Origin: Kocuria sp.
GTDB lineage: Bacteria > Actinomycetota > Actinomycetes > Actinomycetales > Micrococcaceae
Assembly: GCF_030530945.1 (NCBI RefSeq)
Contig: NZ_JAUMTZ010000016.1
Coordinates: forward strand, 1-44,478
Direction of reading: 5' to 3'
Length of the DNA: 44,478 nucleotides
The stretch's first letter is position 1; every line of letters begins with the position of its first letter. Below are positions 15,089-21,861 of this stretch, one piece after another. Below the pieces are notes generated by a model. It saw nothing but the letters and a program-made list of their open reading frames with translations. It was not told where the DNA came from and did not search any database. Made by a program: the position numbers and the translations under genes.

Positions 15089-15262
15089 ATGGACTTCATG
15101 ACAGTCAGCGAAGTAGCTGCCCTGCTGCGACACGATCGGAGCACCATCTACGAACTCATCGCAGCCGGCGCCTTTCCCGGTGCTTTCCGGTCCGGAATTG
15201 GCGGAAAGACATCGCCATGGCGTATCCCCCGCGAGGCAGTTGAGAAATACCAAGGCCTGTAG
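15089..15262 (+). CDS. Excisionase-like helix-turn-helix protein (Xis2)
   Basis: A 57-residue protein, start ATG 15089 with an excellent RBS (AGGAGGAA). It is a compact excisionase/HTH_17 fold: FMTVSEVAALLRHDRSTIYEL, AGAFPGAFRSGIGGK, SPWRIPREAVEKYQGL. About 20 of 47 residues match the C-terminal part of the product at 10595-10897, including the G-x-FPGA, PW-x-IP and AV-x-x-Y elements. It stands divergent to the second repressor exactly as the first does to the first repressor. It could be the true excisionase or a Cro-like regulator of the replication genes downstream. Confidence 0.75.
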   Translation: MDFMTVSEVAALLRHDRSTIYELIAAGAFPGAFRSGIGGKTSPWRIPREAVEKYQGL

Positions 15263-15343
15263 CCCTGCGCTTCAAGTTCCGCACCCAGGAATCCAAACCC
15301 CGATGCGTCCGCTACCCCCCCCCACCCCCGAAAGGTAGTTACC

Positions 15344-15937
15344 ATGGCCAGCTACACCCCCGCTTTCATCCCCACAAAGTTCGTCGCCCTCGCAGATCCC
15401 GATTTCCCGTCAGAAGCGCCCGCGCTTTGGGAGCACGAAGCTTCCATGCGCAACTACCTAGACTGCAACATCGAGCTGGTGTTTGACCCGGAGGAAGGAG
15501 TGCGAGCACAAACCCTCGACGGCGACCAGCTCTCCGTAGCAGATATTGACCTACGCATCAAGCACTTGGGCGATATGCGCAATTCGTACAATTCCGCACT
15601 CAAAGAGCAAGAAGATTGGGAGGCAAGTAATTTCCAGACAGCTGAGGAATGGGTCTGGGAGTCTTCGTCTTCACAAGGCCAGGACCGGCTGGTCCTACTG
15701 GCCATCGCACGGGGAGCCACCCGTTACTCGCAGATTTCGTGGATCTCTTTCGATGCCCTGGCGAGCGTTTGCCAGACTTCCCCCCAGAGCGTGGAGCAGT
15801 CCATCGTGTCCTTGATGCAGGCGGGTGAACTGGAGGAGCTCGACGCATCAGACGGCAGTACCATGAGGCCGTTCCGCGTCGTGCGTACTAGCCATAACAC
15901 TCGCTCTCGTAGGCCGAAGGGAACGCCCAGTGAGTGA
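15344..15937 (+). CDS. Hypothetical protein, possible replication accessory with winged helix
   Basis: A 197-residue protein with less extreme GC than its neighbours. The N-terminal half is acidic and unrecognised. The C-terminal half (QDRLVLLAIARGATRYSQISWISFDALASVCQTSPQSVEQSIVSLMQAGELEEL, read in parts) has the layout of a winged-helix domain: the isoleucine/tryptophan-rich helix, then TSPQSVEQSI as recognition helix. ATG 15344 follows GAAAGGTAG. It overlaps the replication initiator by 8 bp, so it probably functions with it. A transcription-factor role is the alternative. Confidence 0.6.
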   Translation: MASYTPAFIPTKFVALADPDFPSEAPALWEHEASMRNYLDCNIELVFDPEEGVRAQTLDGDQLSVADIDLRIKHLGDMRNSYNSALKEQEDWEASNFQTAEEWVWESSSSQGQDRLVLLAIARGATRYSQISWISFDALASVCQTSPQSVEQSIVSLMQAGELEELDASDGSTMRPFRVVRTSHNTRSRRPKGTPSE

Positions 15938-16748
15938 CGGCGCGAGCATCGAAGTCATCAACGAGGACCGGTTCCAGATCTGCCCAGACTGGCTCCTGAT
16001 GTCAGAGGTCTCTGCCCAGGCAATCCGCCTGTACCTGATCCTGCGTAGGTGCGGAGACAACGACAACCGCGGGAGCTTCTGGTCACGGAAGAAGCTCGCC
16101 GCGCTCATGAACCTCAAGTCCCCACGATCCGTGGACCAGTACACCTCCGAACTGGTTGACGTCGGGGCTCTGCGAGTGACCCCCAGGGTGAGCAAGAACC
16201 GGCAGACAACCAACGAGTACGTGGTGCTGAGCAAGCCAGGCCGAGGCCGCCGTGCGCCCGCCGGTAGGGGCGCAGAATCTTGCACTCCCGGGGGCGCAGA
16301 ATCTTGCTCACGAACTAATAACCAACAGGAACTCAGAACCTCTAGGAACACTCCCCCCACCCCCTCGGCCGAGGTCGCCATCGCGGCACCGGCTGCGCCG
16401 GCGGAGTTTGACCAGTGGTACGAGGTTTATCCGAAGAAGGCCAAGCGGCCAGCGGCGGAACGGGCGTTCGCCAAGGCCCGGAAGGGCGCCAGCTTCGAGG
16501 AGCTCATGGCCGGGGCCCGCATGTGGGCATCCGCGGGGATCGAGAAGCAGTTCATCCCCTACCCCGCGACCTGGCTGAACAACCGGCAGTGGGAGGACGA
16601 GCCGCCGACACGACGGCCGCGGCCGTCCTGGCAGATGGACAACAACGAGCGGATGGCCGCCGCGTACCGGCAGGGTACCCGCCAGGCCGAGCACACCGAG
16701 CACCTCGCGCTGGCCGCGCAGGGGTGGATGCAGGAGGAGGAGCAGTGA
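15930..16748 (+). CDS. Replication initiator (DnaD/O-like) protein
   Basis: A 272-residue protein of two-domain layout. The N-terminal winged helix (about 10-95: ICPDWLLMSEVSAQAIRLYL, LAALMNLKSPRSVDQYTSEL) resembles phage replication initiators. The C-terminal region FDQWYEVYPKKAKRPAAERAF with FIPYPATWLNNRQWEDE is a motif common at the C-terminus of phage replication proteins. In between, residues about 105-155 form a flexible linker whose DNA carries two 17-bp direct repeats, as in lambda O where the origin lies inside the initiator gene. GTG 15930 is the start of the frame. The following gene overlaps by GTGA and may be the helicase loader. Confidence 0.78.
   Translation: MSDGASIEVINEDRFQICPDWLLMSEVSAQAIRLYLILRRCGDNDNRGSFWSRKKLAALMNLKSPRSVDQYTSELVDVGALRVTPRVSKNRQTTNEYVVLSKPGRGRRAPAGRGAESCTPGGAESCSRTNNQQELRTSRNTPPTPSAEVAIAAPAAPAEFDQWYEVYPKKAKRPAAERAFAKARKGASFEELMAGARMWASAGIEKQFIPYPATWLNNRQWEDEPPTRRPRPSWQMDNNERMAAAYRQGTRQAEHTEHLALAAQGWMQEEEQ
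16267..16307 (+). repeat. Two iteron-like direct repeats inside the initiator gene
   Basis: GGGGCGCAGAATCTTGC occurs at 16267-16283 and again at 16291-16307, 24 bp start to start and in frame (the protein reads GAESC twice). A less GC-rich stretch with CTAATAACCAA and AACTCAGAACC follows at 16312-16350. The arrangement resembles a lambdoid replication origin: iterons plus an unwinding element. Confidence 0.5.
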
Positions 16749-17290
16749 ACGTCACGGAGACCGCGCAGTTCCACGCGATGGCGATGGCGATCGACGGGCG
16801 GATCAAGCCCTTGGACGACCAGGGGGTGATGGCCTCGGCGTGGCAGGCGGTGCTGGAGGACGTGCCGTTCCGGGAGGCCCGGTACATCTTGAAGGCCCTG
16901 TACGCGCAGCCGCAGATGCTGGTGCTGCAGCCGGGGCACGCAGCGAAGGTGTGGGAGGAGCTGAAGGCGGAGCGGGAGAAGACGGTCCGGTCCTTGCTGT
17001 CCCTGGATGCGTACCTGCGGGCGATGGAGGGGCAGGAGACGGAGGAGATCATGGCCCGGAAGCGGGCGCAGCGGGAGAAGCTGCTGGCGTCGTTGCCGCC
17101 GCATGCGCGGGCGGAGTACGAGTCGCAGCCGCGGGCGGTGACGGCGTACCGGTCGCGGGTGGCGGAGTACGGGCGGAAGGTCGCGGATGGGGCGGTGCAG
17201 CCGTGGGATGAGGACCCGGAGATGGATCCGCGGTTCGCCCGGGTGCGGGACATGCTGGCTGACCCGGGGTTCGGGGCCCTGTCGAAGTAG
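16745..17290 (+). CDS. Possible helicase loader (G39P-like)
   Basis: A 181-residue protein, GTG 16745 overlapping the initiator stop. The N-terminal part (MNVTETAQFHAMAMAIDGRI, ASAWQAVLEDVPFREARYIL) has the spacing of the phage G39P helicase-loader family, with a conserved W-x(2)-VL-x-D-x-PF pattern. The remainder (ELKAEREKTVRSLLSLDAYL onward) is charged and helical. Position after an initiator supports loading of the host DnaB helicase, since no phage helicase or primase is seen. The family call is by pattern memory and is uncertain. Confidence 0.5.
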   Translation: MNVTETAQFHAMAMAIDGRIKPLDDQGVMASAWQAVLEDVPFREARYILKALYAQPQMLVLQPGHAAKVWEELKAEREKTVRSLLSLDAYLRAMEGQETEEIMARKRAQREKLLASLPPHARAEYESQPRAVTAYRSRVAEYGRKVADGAVQPWDEDPEMDPRFARVRDMLADPGFGALSK

Positions 17291-17300
17291 TCCCCCAATA

Positions 17301-17318
17301 TGACCATAGTTAGATTCA
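17301..17318. promoter_or_regulatory. Operator-like palindrome, site 6
   Basis: TGACCATAGTTAGATTCA: the left half is perfect, the right half degenerate. It lies 10 bp after the stop of the loader gene and directly upstream of a TATATT box. Confidence 0.55.
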
Positions 17319-17331
17319 TTAGTGCTATATT
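17301..17331 (+). promoter_or_regulatory. Putative promoter overlapping site 6
   Basis: TGACCA (17301-17306) could act as -35, with a 19-nt spacer and TATATT at 17326-17331. The identical TGACCA-19-(-10) geometry recurs at site 8 (TACGCT at 22930). It would drive the block of small genes from 17372 and be shut off by a protein bound to the palindrome. The spacer is longer than ideal. Confidence 0.45.
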
Positions 17332-17371
17332 GGGTTCAGTGGGGCGCCCCGCCCCACGAGAAGGAGACACC

Positions 17372-17572
17372 GTGGAACCCACCACCTTCCTCACGGTCGA
17401 GGACCTCGCGACGCGCTACCGCGTCACCGAGACGACCATCCACAACTGGCGCAAGCGCGGCATCGCTCCCCCGTCGCTGCGGGCCGGGCGGCAGATCCGG
17501 TTCCCCCTCGAGGACGTCCTCGCCTGGGAGCGGGAGAACCGGGAGGTCAGCGGGGCGGACACCCAGCCATGA
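17372..17572 (+). CDS. Helix-turn-helix domain protein (HTH_17/BldC-like)
   Basis: A 66-residue DNA-binding protein: FLTVEDLATRYRVTETTIHNWRKRGIAP is a MerR-type helix-turn-helix, followed by the wing LRAGRQIRFPLEDVLAWERE. GTG 17372 has a strong RBS (AAGGAGA). It is the third small MerR/Xis-like protein of this prophage, but diverges from the other two (it lacks the FPGA element), so it is probably a regulator rather than an excisionase. It follows a promoter and operator-like element, so may control the next gene block. Confidence 0.78.
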   Translation: MEPTTFLTVEDLATRYRVTETTIHNWRKRGIAPPSLRAGRQIRFPLEDVLAWERENREVSGADTQP

Positions 17573-17760
17573 CCTCCTGGATCCGCATCCGGAAGAACCG
17601 GTCAGGCCGGGTCACGTGCGCGTGGGAGGTGTTCGCGTTCCAGCCGGGCATCGGCTGGCAGCTCACCACCGCGTGCTGGACCTGGGCCAACGCCCTCCAG
17701 GCGGCCGACAGGGCTATCCGGAACCACAGGGGGCACTACTCCCCCGAACCGCCCTGCTAG
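17569..17760 (+). CDS. Small hypothetical protein
   Basis: A 63-residue Trp-rich protein (SWIRIRKNRSGRVTCAWEVF, GWQLTTACWTWANALQAADR), coupled to the HTH gene by an ATGA overlap. It resembles a small single beta-sheet plus helix domain; no family is recognised. It ends 28 bp before operator-like site 7. Confidence 0.55.
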   Translation: MTSWIRIRKNRSGRVTCAWEVFAFQPGIGWQLTTACWTWANALQAADRAIRNHRGHYSPEPPC

Positions 17761-17788
17761 ACGCCCAGCGGGCAACCTCCGGCCATTC

Positions 17789-17806
17789 TGACCACAGTTA
17801 GAGTCA
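17789..17806. promoter_or_regulatory. Operator-like palindrome, site 7
   Basis: TGACCACAGTTAGAGTCA, in the 65-bp gap between two small-gene blocks. No -10 box follows at the spacing seen at sites 6 and 8, so a roadblock role is as likely as promoter repression. Confidence 0.55.
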
Positions 17807-17825
17807 CTTACCACCAGGAGTCCCC

Positions 17826-18482
17826 ATGAACCCCGACATCATCAGCGGCACCACCACCGCCGGCACAACCCTCACGACCATCGAGGACGGCGAGGACACG
17901 AAGGTCCTCATGACCGGCCTGGACGGGCGCGGCCACGTGCTCGGCACCGTCGTCTTCGACGGCCAGGCGACCTTGATCTCCATGCAGGACCACGGGTGCT
18001 TGCTTTCCGCGGACGTGCTGCGCCTCGCGGCGACCATGCTCGACGGCCGGTGCGCGACCGCGCTCCTCGACCTGGACGAGCTGACCGAGGGCGCGCAGGA
18101 CCCGGAGCCGCCGGCCCCGGTGGTCACCCCGGAGATGGTGCAGCTCGTGCTCGACACGTACGCCGAGCACGAGGACGTCGTGACCCGCGACCGCATCCGC
18201 TACTGCGCCGAGTGTGACGCCCCGCTGGTCGGATGGCTCACCCCCGCGGCGCACGCCCGGAACATGGCGGCCGCCGTCTTGGAAGACGCCCTCGCGAAGG
18301 CGGGCTCCGCCCCGTCCGGCCTGCCTGCCTCCGTGGTGGCGGTGCTGGACGCCTGGCGTGTGCCCGGCCCGCAGACCGTGTTGCACGGGGCGGCGAAGAA
18401 CCAGGTGTGGAAAGCGTTCCCGTTCCTCGCGGCCCGACTCGACCAGGCGTGCACCGAGCACCCCGGGGGCGACGATGCGTGA
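17826..18482 (+). CDS. Hypothetical phage protein
   Basis: A 218-residue protein. The N-terminal ~85 residues look like a beta-rich domain (TTIEDGEDTKVLMTGLDGRG, LGTVVFDGQATLISMQDHGC). A central region has CAECD, a single CxxC. The C-terminus is helical (ASVVAVLDAWRVPGPQTVLH). I recognise no family. ATG 17826 is preceded by AGGAG and it opens a rightward operon; its end overlaps rusA by 8 bp. The downstream location near RusA suggests late-replication metabolism. Confidence 0.6.
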   Translation: MNPDIISGTTTAGTTLTTIEDGEDTKVLMTGLDGRGHVLGTVVFDGQATLISMQDHGCLLSADVLRLAATMLDGRCATALLDLDELTEGAQDPEPPAPVVTPEMVQLVLDTYAEHEDVVTRDRIRYCAECDAPLVGWLTPAAHARNMAAAVLEDALAKAGSAPSGLPASVVAVLDAWRVPGPQTVLHGAAKNQVWKAFPFLAARLDQACTEHPGGDDA

Positions 18483-18888
18483 CCTGTCGTTCTTCGTGCC
18501 GGGGAAGGCCGCGGCGCAGGGCTCGAAACGCCATGTGGGGCGGGGGGTGATGGTGGAGATGTCGAAGGACCTCCCGGCCTGGCGTGCCGCCGTCGCCGGT
18601 GCGGCACGGGCCGCGCACCAGGGGCGCCCGCCCATCGACGGGCCCGTGTCCGTGGCCATGACCGTGTACCTGGCGAGACCGCGCACCACGAAGTTCAAGA
18701 CGTACCCCGCGGGCCCGCCGGACGCTGACAAGCTCCAGCGGTCCGCGGGAGACGCGCTCACCGCCTCCGGGGTCATCCGGGATGACGCCCGGATCGTGCA
18801 CTGGGACGCCTGGAAACGCTGGGCGACACCCGACACCCCGCCCGGGGCGCACATCACCATCACCGAGCTGGAGGCCCCTTCATGCTGA
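18475..18888 (+). CDS. rusA: RusA-family Holliday junction resolvase
   Basis: A 137-residue nuclease that cuts four-way junctions in phage DNA before packaging. The family catalytic aspartates are visible in GPPDADKLQRSAGDALTASG (D83, D85, with K86) and GVIRDDARIV (D103/D104). The N-terminal FFVPGKAAAQGSKRH and the strand VSVAMTVYLARP fit the fold. ATG 18475 lies 8 bp inside the end of the preceding gene; the frame extends further upstream without an RBS. It complements Erf, HNH and SSB in recombination. Confidence 0.85.
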   Translation: MRDLSFFVPGKAAAQGSKRHVGRGVMVEMSKDLPAWRAAVAGAARAAHQGRPPIDGPVSVAMTVYLARPRTTKFKTYPAGPPDADKLQRSAGDALTASGVIRDDARIVHWDAWKRWATPDTPPGAHITITELEAPSC

Positions 18889-19079
18889 TCCGTCACGAGG
18901 TGGACGACGAACTCGTGATCGAGGACGTGCGGATCCTGAACCTGGAGCGCATGGCCGATGAAGGGCTGCACCTGTCCATCGTGGACCGGGACGGCACCCT
19001 CTACGGGATCGACCTGGGCGCGGATACACCCATCACCTGGAACACGTGGATCGAAGAACCGAAGGAGGAGGAGCAATGA
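18882..19079 (+). CDS. Small acidic hypothetical protein
   Basis: A 65-residue acidic protein (MLIRHEVDDELVIEDVRILN, LSIVDRDGTLYGIDLGADTP), probably a small beta sandwich. It overlaps rusA by 7 bp and the next gene by 4 bp, which supports real expression. It ends in a Glu-rich tail. No family is recognised. Confidence 0.55.
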   Translation: MLIRHEVDDELVIEDVRILNLERMADEGLHLSIVDRDGTLYGIDLGADTPITWNTWIEEPKEEEQ

Positions 19080-19243
19080 GCTGGTTCATGGAGATCGCGG
19101 GTGGGGCGACGTTCGTCGTCTCGATCGTCTCCCTGTGGATCTATCCGGGCCACGACCTCGACACGCACTACGGGTACCTCACGGCCGCTGTTGGCGGCGC
19201 CGTGATCTACGCGATCGGACACCACACGAAAGAGAAGCCATGA
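19076..19243 (+). CDS. Small two-helix membrane protein
   Basis: A 55-residue protein with two hydrophobic segments (GGATFVVSIVSLWIY and YLTAAVGGAVIYAIG) separated by a polar loop HDLDTHYG. ATG 19076 overlaps the previous stop and its own TGA overlaps the next ATG. Function is unknown. Confidence 0.6.
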   Translation: MSWFMEIAGGATFVVSIVSLWIYPGHDLDTHYGYLTAAVGGAVIYAIGHHTKEKP

Positions 19244-19575
19244 ACATCGTCCGGCCATTCCCGAGGCCGTGGATCGACACGGAGAGGTACAAGCTCTGGA
19301 TCGACACGGAGGAGTTCCGCTACCGCACGGGGCGACTCACCTACCGGCGTGCCCTGGCGGAAGCGTGGGACCTCGTGCACGGGAAGCACGACAATCCGGT
19401 GCACTGGTTCACGATCTTCGACATGGGGCTACGAGACGGGGCAGTGCCGCGGGCGGTGTTCTTCTGGGCCGCGACCCGGGGCACGTACCCGGCTCGTCCG
19501 GTGACGGTGAAGGACCTCGAAGCTCACCGCACACCCACGAAGCCCCACCGCATGCGGAAGGAGCCCTCATGCTGA
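19240..19575 (+). CDS. Hypothetical phage protein
   Basis: A 111-residue aromatic-rich, soluble protein (PWIDTERYKLWIDTEEFRYR, LVHGKHDNPVHWFTIFDMG). The phrase WIDTE occurs twice near the N-terminus. No catalytic motif is evident. It overlaps both neighbours (4 bp left, 7 bp right), consistent with a polycistronic array of small orphan genes. Confidence 0.55.
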   Translation: MNIVRPFPRPWIDTERYKLWIDTEEFRYRTGRLTYRRALAEAWDLVHGKHDNPVHWFTIFDMGLRDGAVPRAVFFWAATRGTYPARPVTVKDLEAHRTPTKPHRMRKEPSC

Positions 19576-19694
19576 CTTTGATCCTGGCCTACGCCCTCAC
19601 CGGCGCGGCCGTGTGCGTGCTCATGGCCGTGATGGTGGGTGTCCTGGTGGGTGTGTCCCTGTACACCGACTGGCGGGATGGGGTGAGGGCATGA
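19569..19694 (+). CDS. Small membrane protein
   Basis: A 41-residue peptide dominated by one long hydrophobic segment (ILAYALTGAAVCVLMAVMVG onward) with a charged end TDWRDGVRA. ATG 19569 overlaps the previous gene by 7 bp and its TGA overlaps the next ATG. Function is unknown. Confidence 0.5.
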   Translation: MLTLILAYALTGAAVCVLMAVMVGVLVGVSLYTDWRDGVRA

Positions 19695-20020
19695 CGATCC
19701 TCCCGCCGCCCCGACCCGCGCCCCGGCACGAGTGCGAGCCGCTGGACAACCCGTACGAGATCACGCGTCCTCTCTCCGCGCTCGGCACCCTGTGGGAGTG
19801 CCCGGACTGCGGCCGCTGGTGGAAGTACCGGGAGCAGTACCAGGGCGCGAAGAACTCGTGGCGCCCGCGCTACGAGTGGGCGCCCGTGTCCGCCTGGGAC
19901 GTCAAGGCCCGCCGCCGGATCGCCGCGCACGAGACCGAGAAGATGCACTACCGCGTTCCCACGGCCACGGGGACGCTCCACTGGTGGGACTGCCACCCCA
20001 ACCCCAGGAGGAAGCCATGA
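19691..20020 (+). CDS. Hypothetical zinc-ribbon protein
   Basis: A 109-residue basic protein with ECPDCGRWWKYREQYQG, a CxxC zinc knuckle; CEP earlier and WWDCHP later could complete metal binding. The rest is rich in Trp, Pro and Arg, suggesting nucleic-acid binding. It overlaps both neighbours by 4 bp. No family name is recognised. Confidence 0.55.
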   Translation: MTILPPPRPAPRHECEPLDNPYEITRPLSALGTLWECPDCGRWWKYREQYQGAKNSWRPRYEWAPVSAWDVKARRRIAAHETEKMHYRVPTATGTLHWWDCHPNPRRKP

Positions 20021-20238
20021 CGCAGTGTAGCTTCGAGATCCACGCCCGCCCGTTGTGCGACCCGCCACCACACAGGTCCATCTGGTTCATGCGGTGCGAC
20101 GAGTGCGGCACGTACGGCAGCTCTGGGCACTGGAGACCCCCGTCCCTGGACGAGTACCGGGACATGGGGTGGGTGTGTTCACCAGGCACACCCGTCCGCG
20201 ACCTCTGCCCGACGTGCGCCGTTGAGGCCACCCCGTGA
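20017..20238 (+). CDS. Hypothetical zinc-finger protein
   Basis: A 73-residue protein with two CxxC pairs (MRCDECGTYG and LCPTCAVEA) plus CDPPPH near the N-terminus, so a small treble-clef or ribbon fold is likely. ATG 20017 is preceded by CCAGGAGG. It follows another CxxC protein in the array; the target is unknown. Confidence 0.55.
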   Translation: MTQCSFEIHARPLCDPPPHRSIWFMRCDECGTYGSSGHWRPPSLDEYRDMGWVCSPGTPVRDLCPTCAVEATP

Positions 20239-20645
20239 CCCTCGGAGTTCTCCTGGCCCAGGTCGCCGCACGCTGGGCCCACCGTCAACCGCCCGCCCAC
20301 GGGTGGACACCAACCGAAAGCGAGACCGACATGACCGAGCACCTGCACCACATCACCCACGTCCATGACGCCGGGTACGGCATCAGCACCCAGTTCACCT
20401 GCACCGGGGACCGCACCTCACCCTGCCACCAGTACCCGCCCACGGAGTTGGAGATGGAGACGTGGGGTGACGCGGACGCGGACGTGTTCGTACCCCATGA
20501 CGACTGCTGGATGAAGTTTTGGATGGAGGACGGGGACTGCGCCGTTATCTGCGGTCCGGATGGGGAGCCCGTCCGCTCCGGCCCCATCACGATCACCTGG
20601 TGCGGCGACTGTGTCGCCTGGGAGTACACCAAGGAGGAAGCATGA
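20235..20645 (+). CDS. Hypothetical phage protein
   Basis: A 136-residue protein if it starts at GTG 20235, which overlaps the preceding stop. ATG 20331 (MTEHLHHITHVHDAGYG) is an alternative start that removes a poorly conserved-looking N-terminus of 32 residues. The core is acidic and aromatic (METWGDADADVFVPHDDCWM) with cysteines in GDCAVICG and WCGDC that may bind metal. No family is recognised. Confidence 0.5.
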   Translation: MTLGVLLAQVAARWAHRQPPAHGWTPTESETDMTEHLHHITHVHDAGYGISTQFTCTGDRTSPCHQYPPTELEMETWGDADADVFVPHDDCWMKFWMEDGDCAVICGPDGEPVRSGPITITWCGDCVAWEYTKEEA

Positions 20646-21097
20646 GCAAGCACGAGAGCACGACCCCGCTCAGACCGGAACGGCTGGCCGGGATACGGGG
20701 GCGGGTGGAGGACGCGACACCCGGCCCGTGGGAGTGGTGGGGCGAGGCCGACCTGCGCGCCGTGAGCGTCCCTGACCCCGAGTCCTCGGAGTGGCCTGAT
20801 TCTTGCATGCCGGTCACTAACGAGGACGGGCAGATCGAGTCCTCTAACGACGCCGAGCTGATCGCCCACGCACCCCAGGACCTTGCGGACCTGCTGGACG
20901 AGGTGGAGCGGCTGCGGGCACGGCTCACCGTGGACGACGACATGGCCGAACGGGCGGCGCGGGCGTTGTTCCTCAGCGATTCGCTCAGGAACACCGAGAG
21001 CAAGTGGGATCGGCTCCCGGAGTACGTCCGCGACTCCTGGCGCGACGACGCCCGCACCATCCTTGACGCCGCACTCGGCACCCAGGAAGGGGCGTGA
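20642..21097 (+). CDS. Ead/Ea22-like phage protein
   Basis: A 151-residue protein whose centre, NDAELIAHAPQDLADLLDEVERLR, is the recurrent element of phage Ead/Ea22-type proteins, preceded by ATPGPWEWW, also typical. The family is widespread in temperate phage early regions, with no proven biochemical role. The C-terminal half (MAERAARALFLSDSLRNTES, VRDSWRDDARTILDAAL) is helical. It is coupled on both sides by overlaps. Confidence 0.65.
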   Translation: MSKHESTTPLRPERLAGIRGRVEDATPGPWEWWGEADLRAVSVPDPESSEWPDSCMPVTNEDGQIESSNDAELIAHAPQDLADLLDEVERLRARLTVDDDMAERAARALFLSDSLRNTESKWDRLPEYVRDSWRDDARTILDAALGTQEGA

Positions 21098-21333
21098 TCA
21101 TCACCATCGCGATCATCTGCCAGGTGCTCACGGTCTGCTTCCTGGGGTTCACCATCTACTTGCAACGGAAAGCCGCCAAGTACCAGGCCGAGGCCGCCGA
21201 GACGAGAGCCAGGGCCGCCGCCGGCGCCACGATCGGTCATCGTCGAGGAACAGTGCCACATGTTCAGTCCCATCGGGTATACATAGGTCGACATACCAGC
21301 GAAGCGAACGCTTCGCTCAACCATAGGAGGTGA
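21094..21333 (+). CDS. Small membrane-anchored protein, C-terminus possibly altered by cargo insertion
   Basis: A 79-residue frame: an N-terminal hydrophobic helix (ITIAIICQVLTVCFLGFTIY), then a basic/Ala coiled stretch KAAKYQAEAAETRARAAAG. The last 30 residues read through a less GC-rich stretch holding a palindrome and promoter-like sequence for the next gene, and look non-protein-like. I infer that the original 3' end was replaced when the low-GC cargo module arrived. GTG 21094 overlaps the previous stop by 4 bp. Confidence 0.5.
   Translation: MIITIAIICQVLTVCFLGFTIYLQRKAAKYQAEAAETRARAAAGATIGHRRGTVPHVQSHRVYIGRHTSEANASLNHRR
21275..21329 (+). promoter_or_regulatory. Promoter region and 9-bp-arm palindrome before the cargo genes
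   Basis: TATACA near 21278-21283 is a plausible -10 box. AGCGAAGCG-AA-CGCTTCGCT (21298-21317), a perfect 20-bp inverted repeat, follows, and then AGGAGG for the ATG at 21339. The palindrome could be an operator or a 5' UTR hairpin controlling the protease gene. Confidence 0.5.
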
Positions 21334-21338
21334 GGTCC

Positions 21339-21848
21339 ATGCCAACCGAGGGAGCAACCACAGATAAGATTCGCCAGGAAGCTCGTAACGCCGCAGCGGA
21401 CGCCCTCGAGTCAGCGTGGGCTGGCGGGTACCCCATCGACCCTGTGCAGATCGCTCGAGAGCTGGGTGTCTCGGTTTTTAGCGCTCAACTTGGCGATGAG
21501 ACGTGGGGCATGATCATCGGCGGATCTAACGGTGCTGACATTTATTTAGATGTCGACCAACCCCCCAAGCGTTACCGTTTTTCGTGCGCCCATGAGCTGG
21601 GTCACTTTGTAGATCGGCAGAGTAATCTCGCCCCCGGCACAGGGTACGTCGACTCAAGAAGTTCTGCAGGCCACGGACTGCCTATTGAGGTCTATGCCAA
21701 TGAGTTCGCAGCCTCACTCCTTATGCCAGAAGATCACTTTCGCAAAAAGTGCCAAGAGGGCTTGACAGATTTCGCGCTCACTAATTATTTCGACGTTTCT
21801 TTGCAAGCGGTTCAACTCCGCAAGCAACATCTCAAAATAGGCGGATAG
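21339..21848 (+). CDS. ImmA/IrrE-family (M78) metallopeptidase, cargo gene
   Basis: A 169-residue zinc peptidase: HTH-like N-terminus (PVQIARELGVSVFSAQLG) and catalytic HELGH at 85-89 (FSCAHELGHFVDRQ). The third-ligand helix is IEVYANEFAASLLMPEDHF (E117/E122), followed by a short C-terminal helical domain. ATG 21339 has RBS AGGAGG at ideal spacing. GC content is visibly lower than in flanking phage genes, with many TTT/AAT/TCG codons, a sign of separate acquisition. Unlike the first ImmA it has no adjacent HTH repressor. It is paired with a membrane protein, so its substrate may be membrane-linked or a host regulator. Confidence 0.82.
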   Translation: MPTEGATTDKIRQEARNAAADALESAWAGGYPIDPVQIARELGVSVFSAQLGDETWGMIIGGSNGADIYLDVDQPPKRYRFSCAHELGHFVDRQSNLAPGTGYVDSRSSAGHGLPIEVYANEFAASLLMPEDHFRKKCQEGLTDFALTNYFDVSLQAVQLRKQHLKIGG

Positions 21849-21861
21849 GTGGTGCTTGGTA

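Noticed and set aside
15290..15340. C-rich homopolymer run before the gene at 15344, considered as a phase-variation tract
   Set aside because: It lies upstream of the RBS and outside coding sequence; a sequencing error or neutral tract is as likely.
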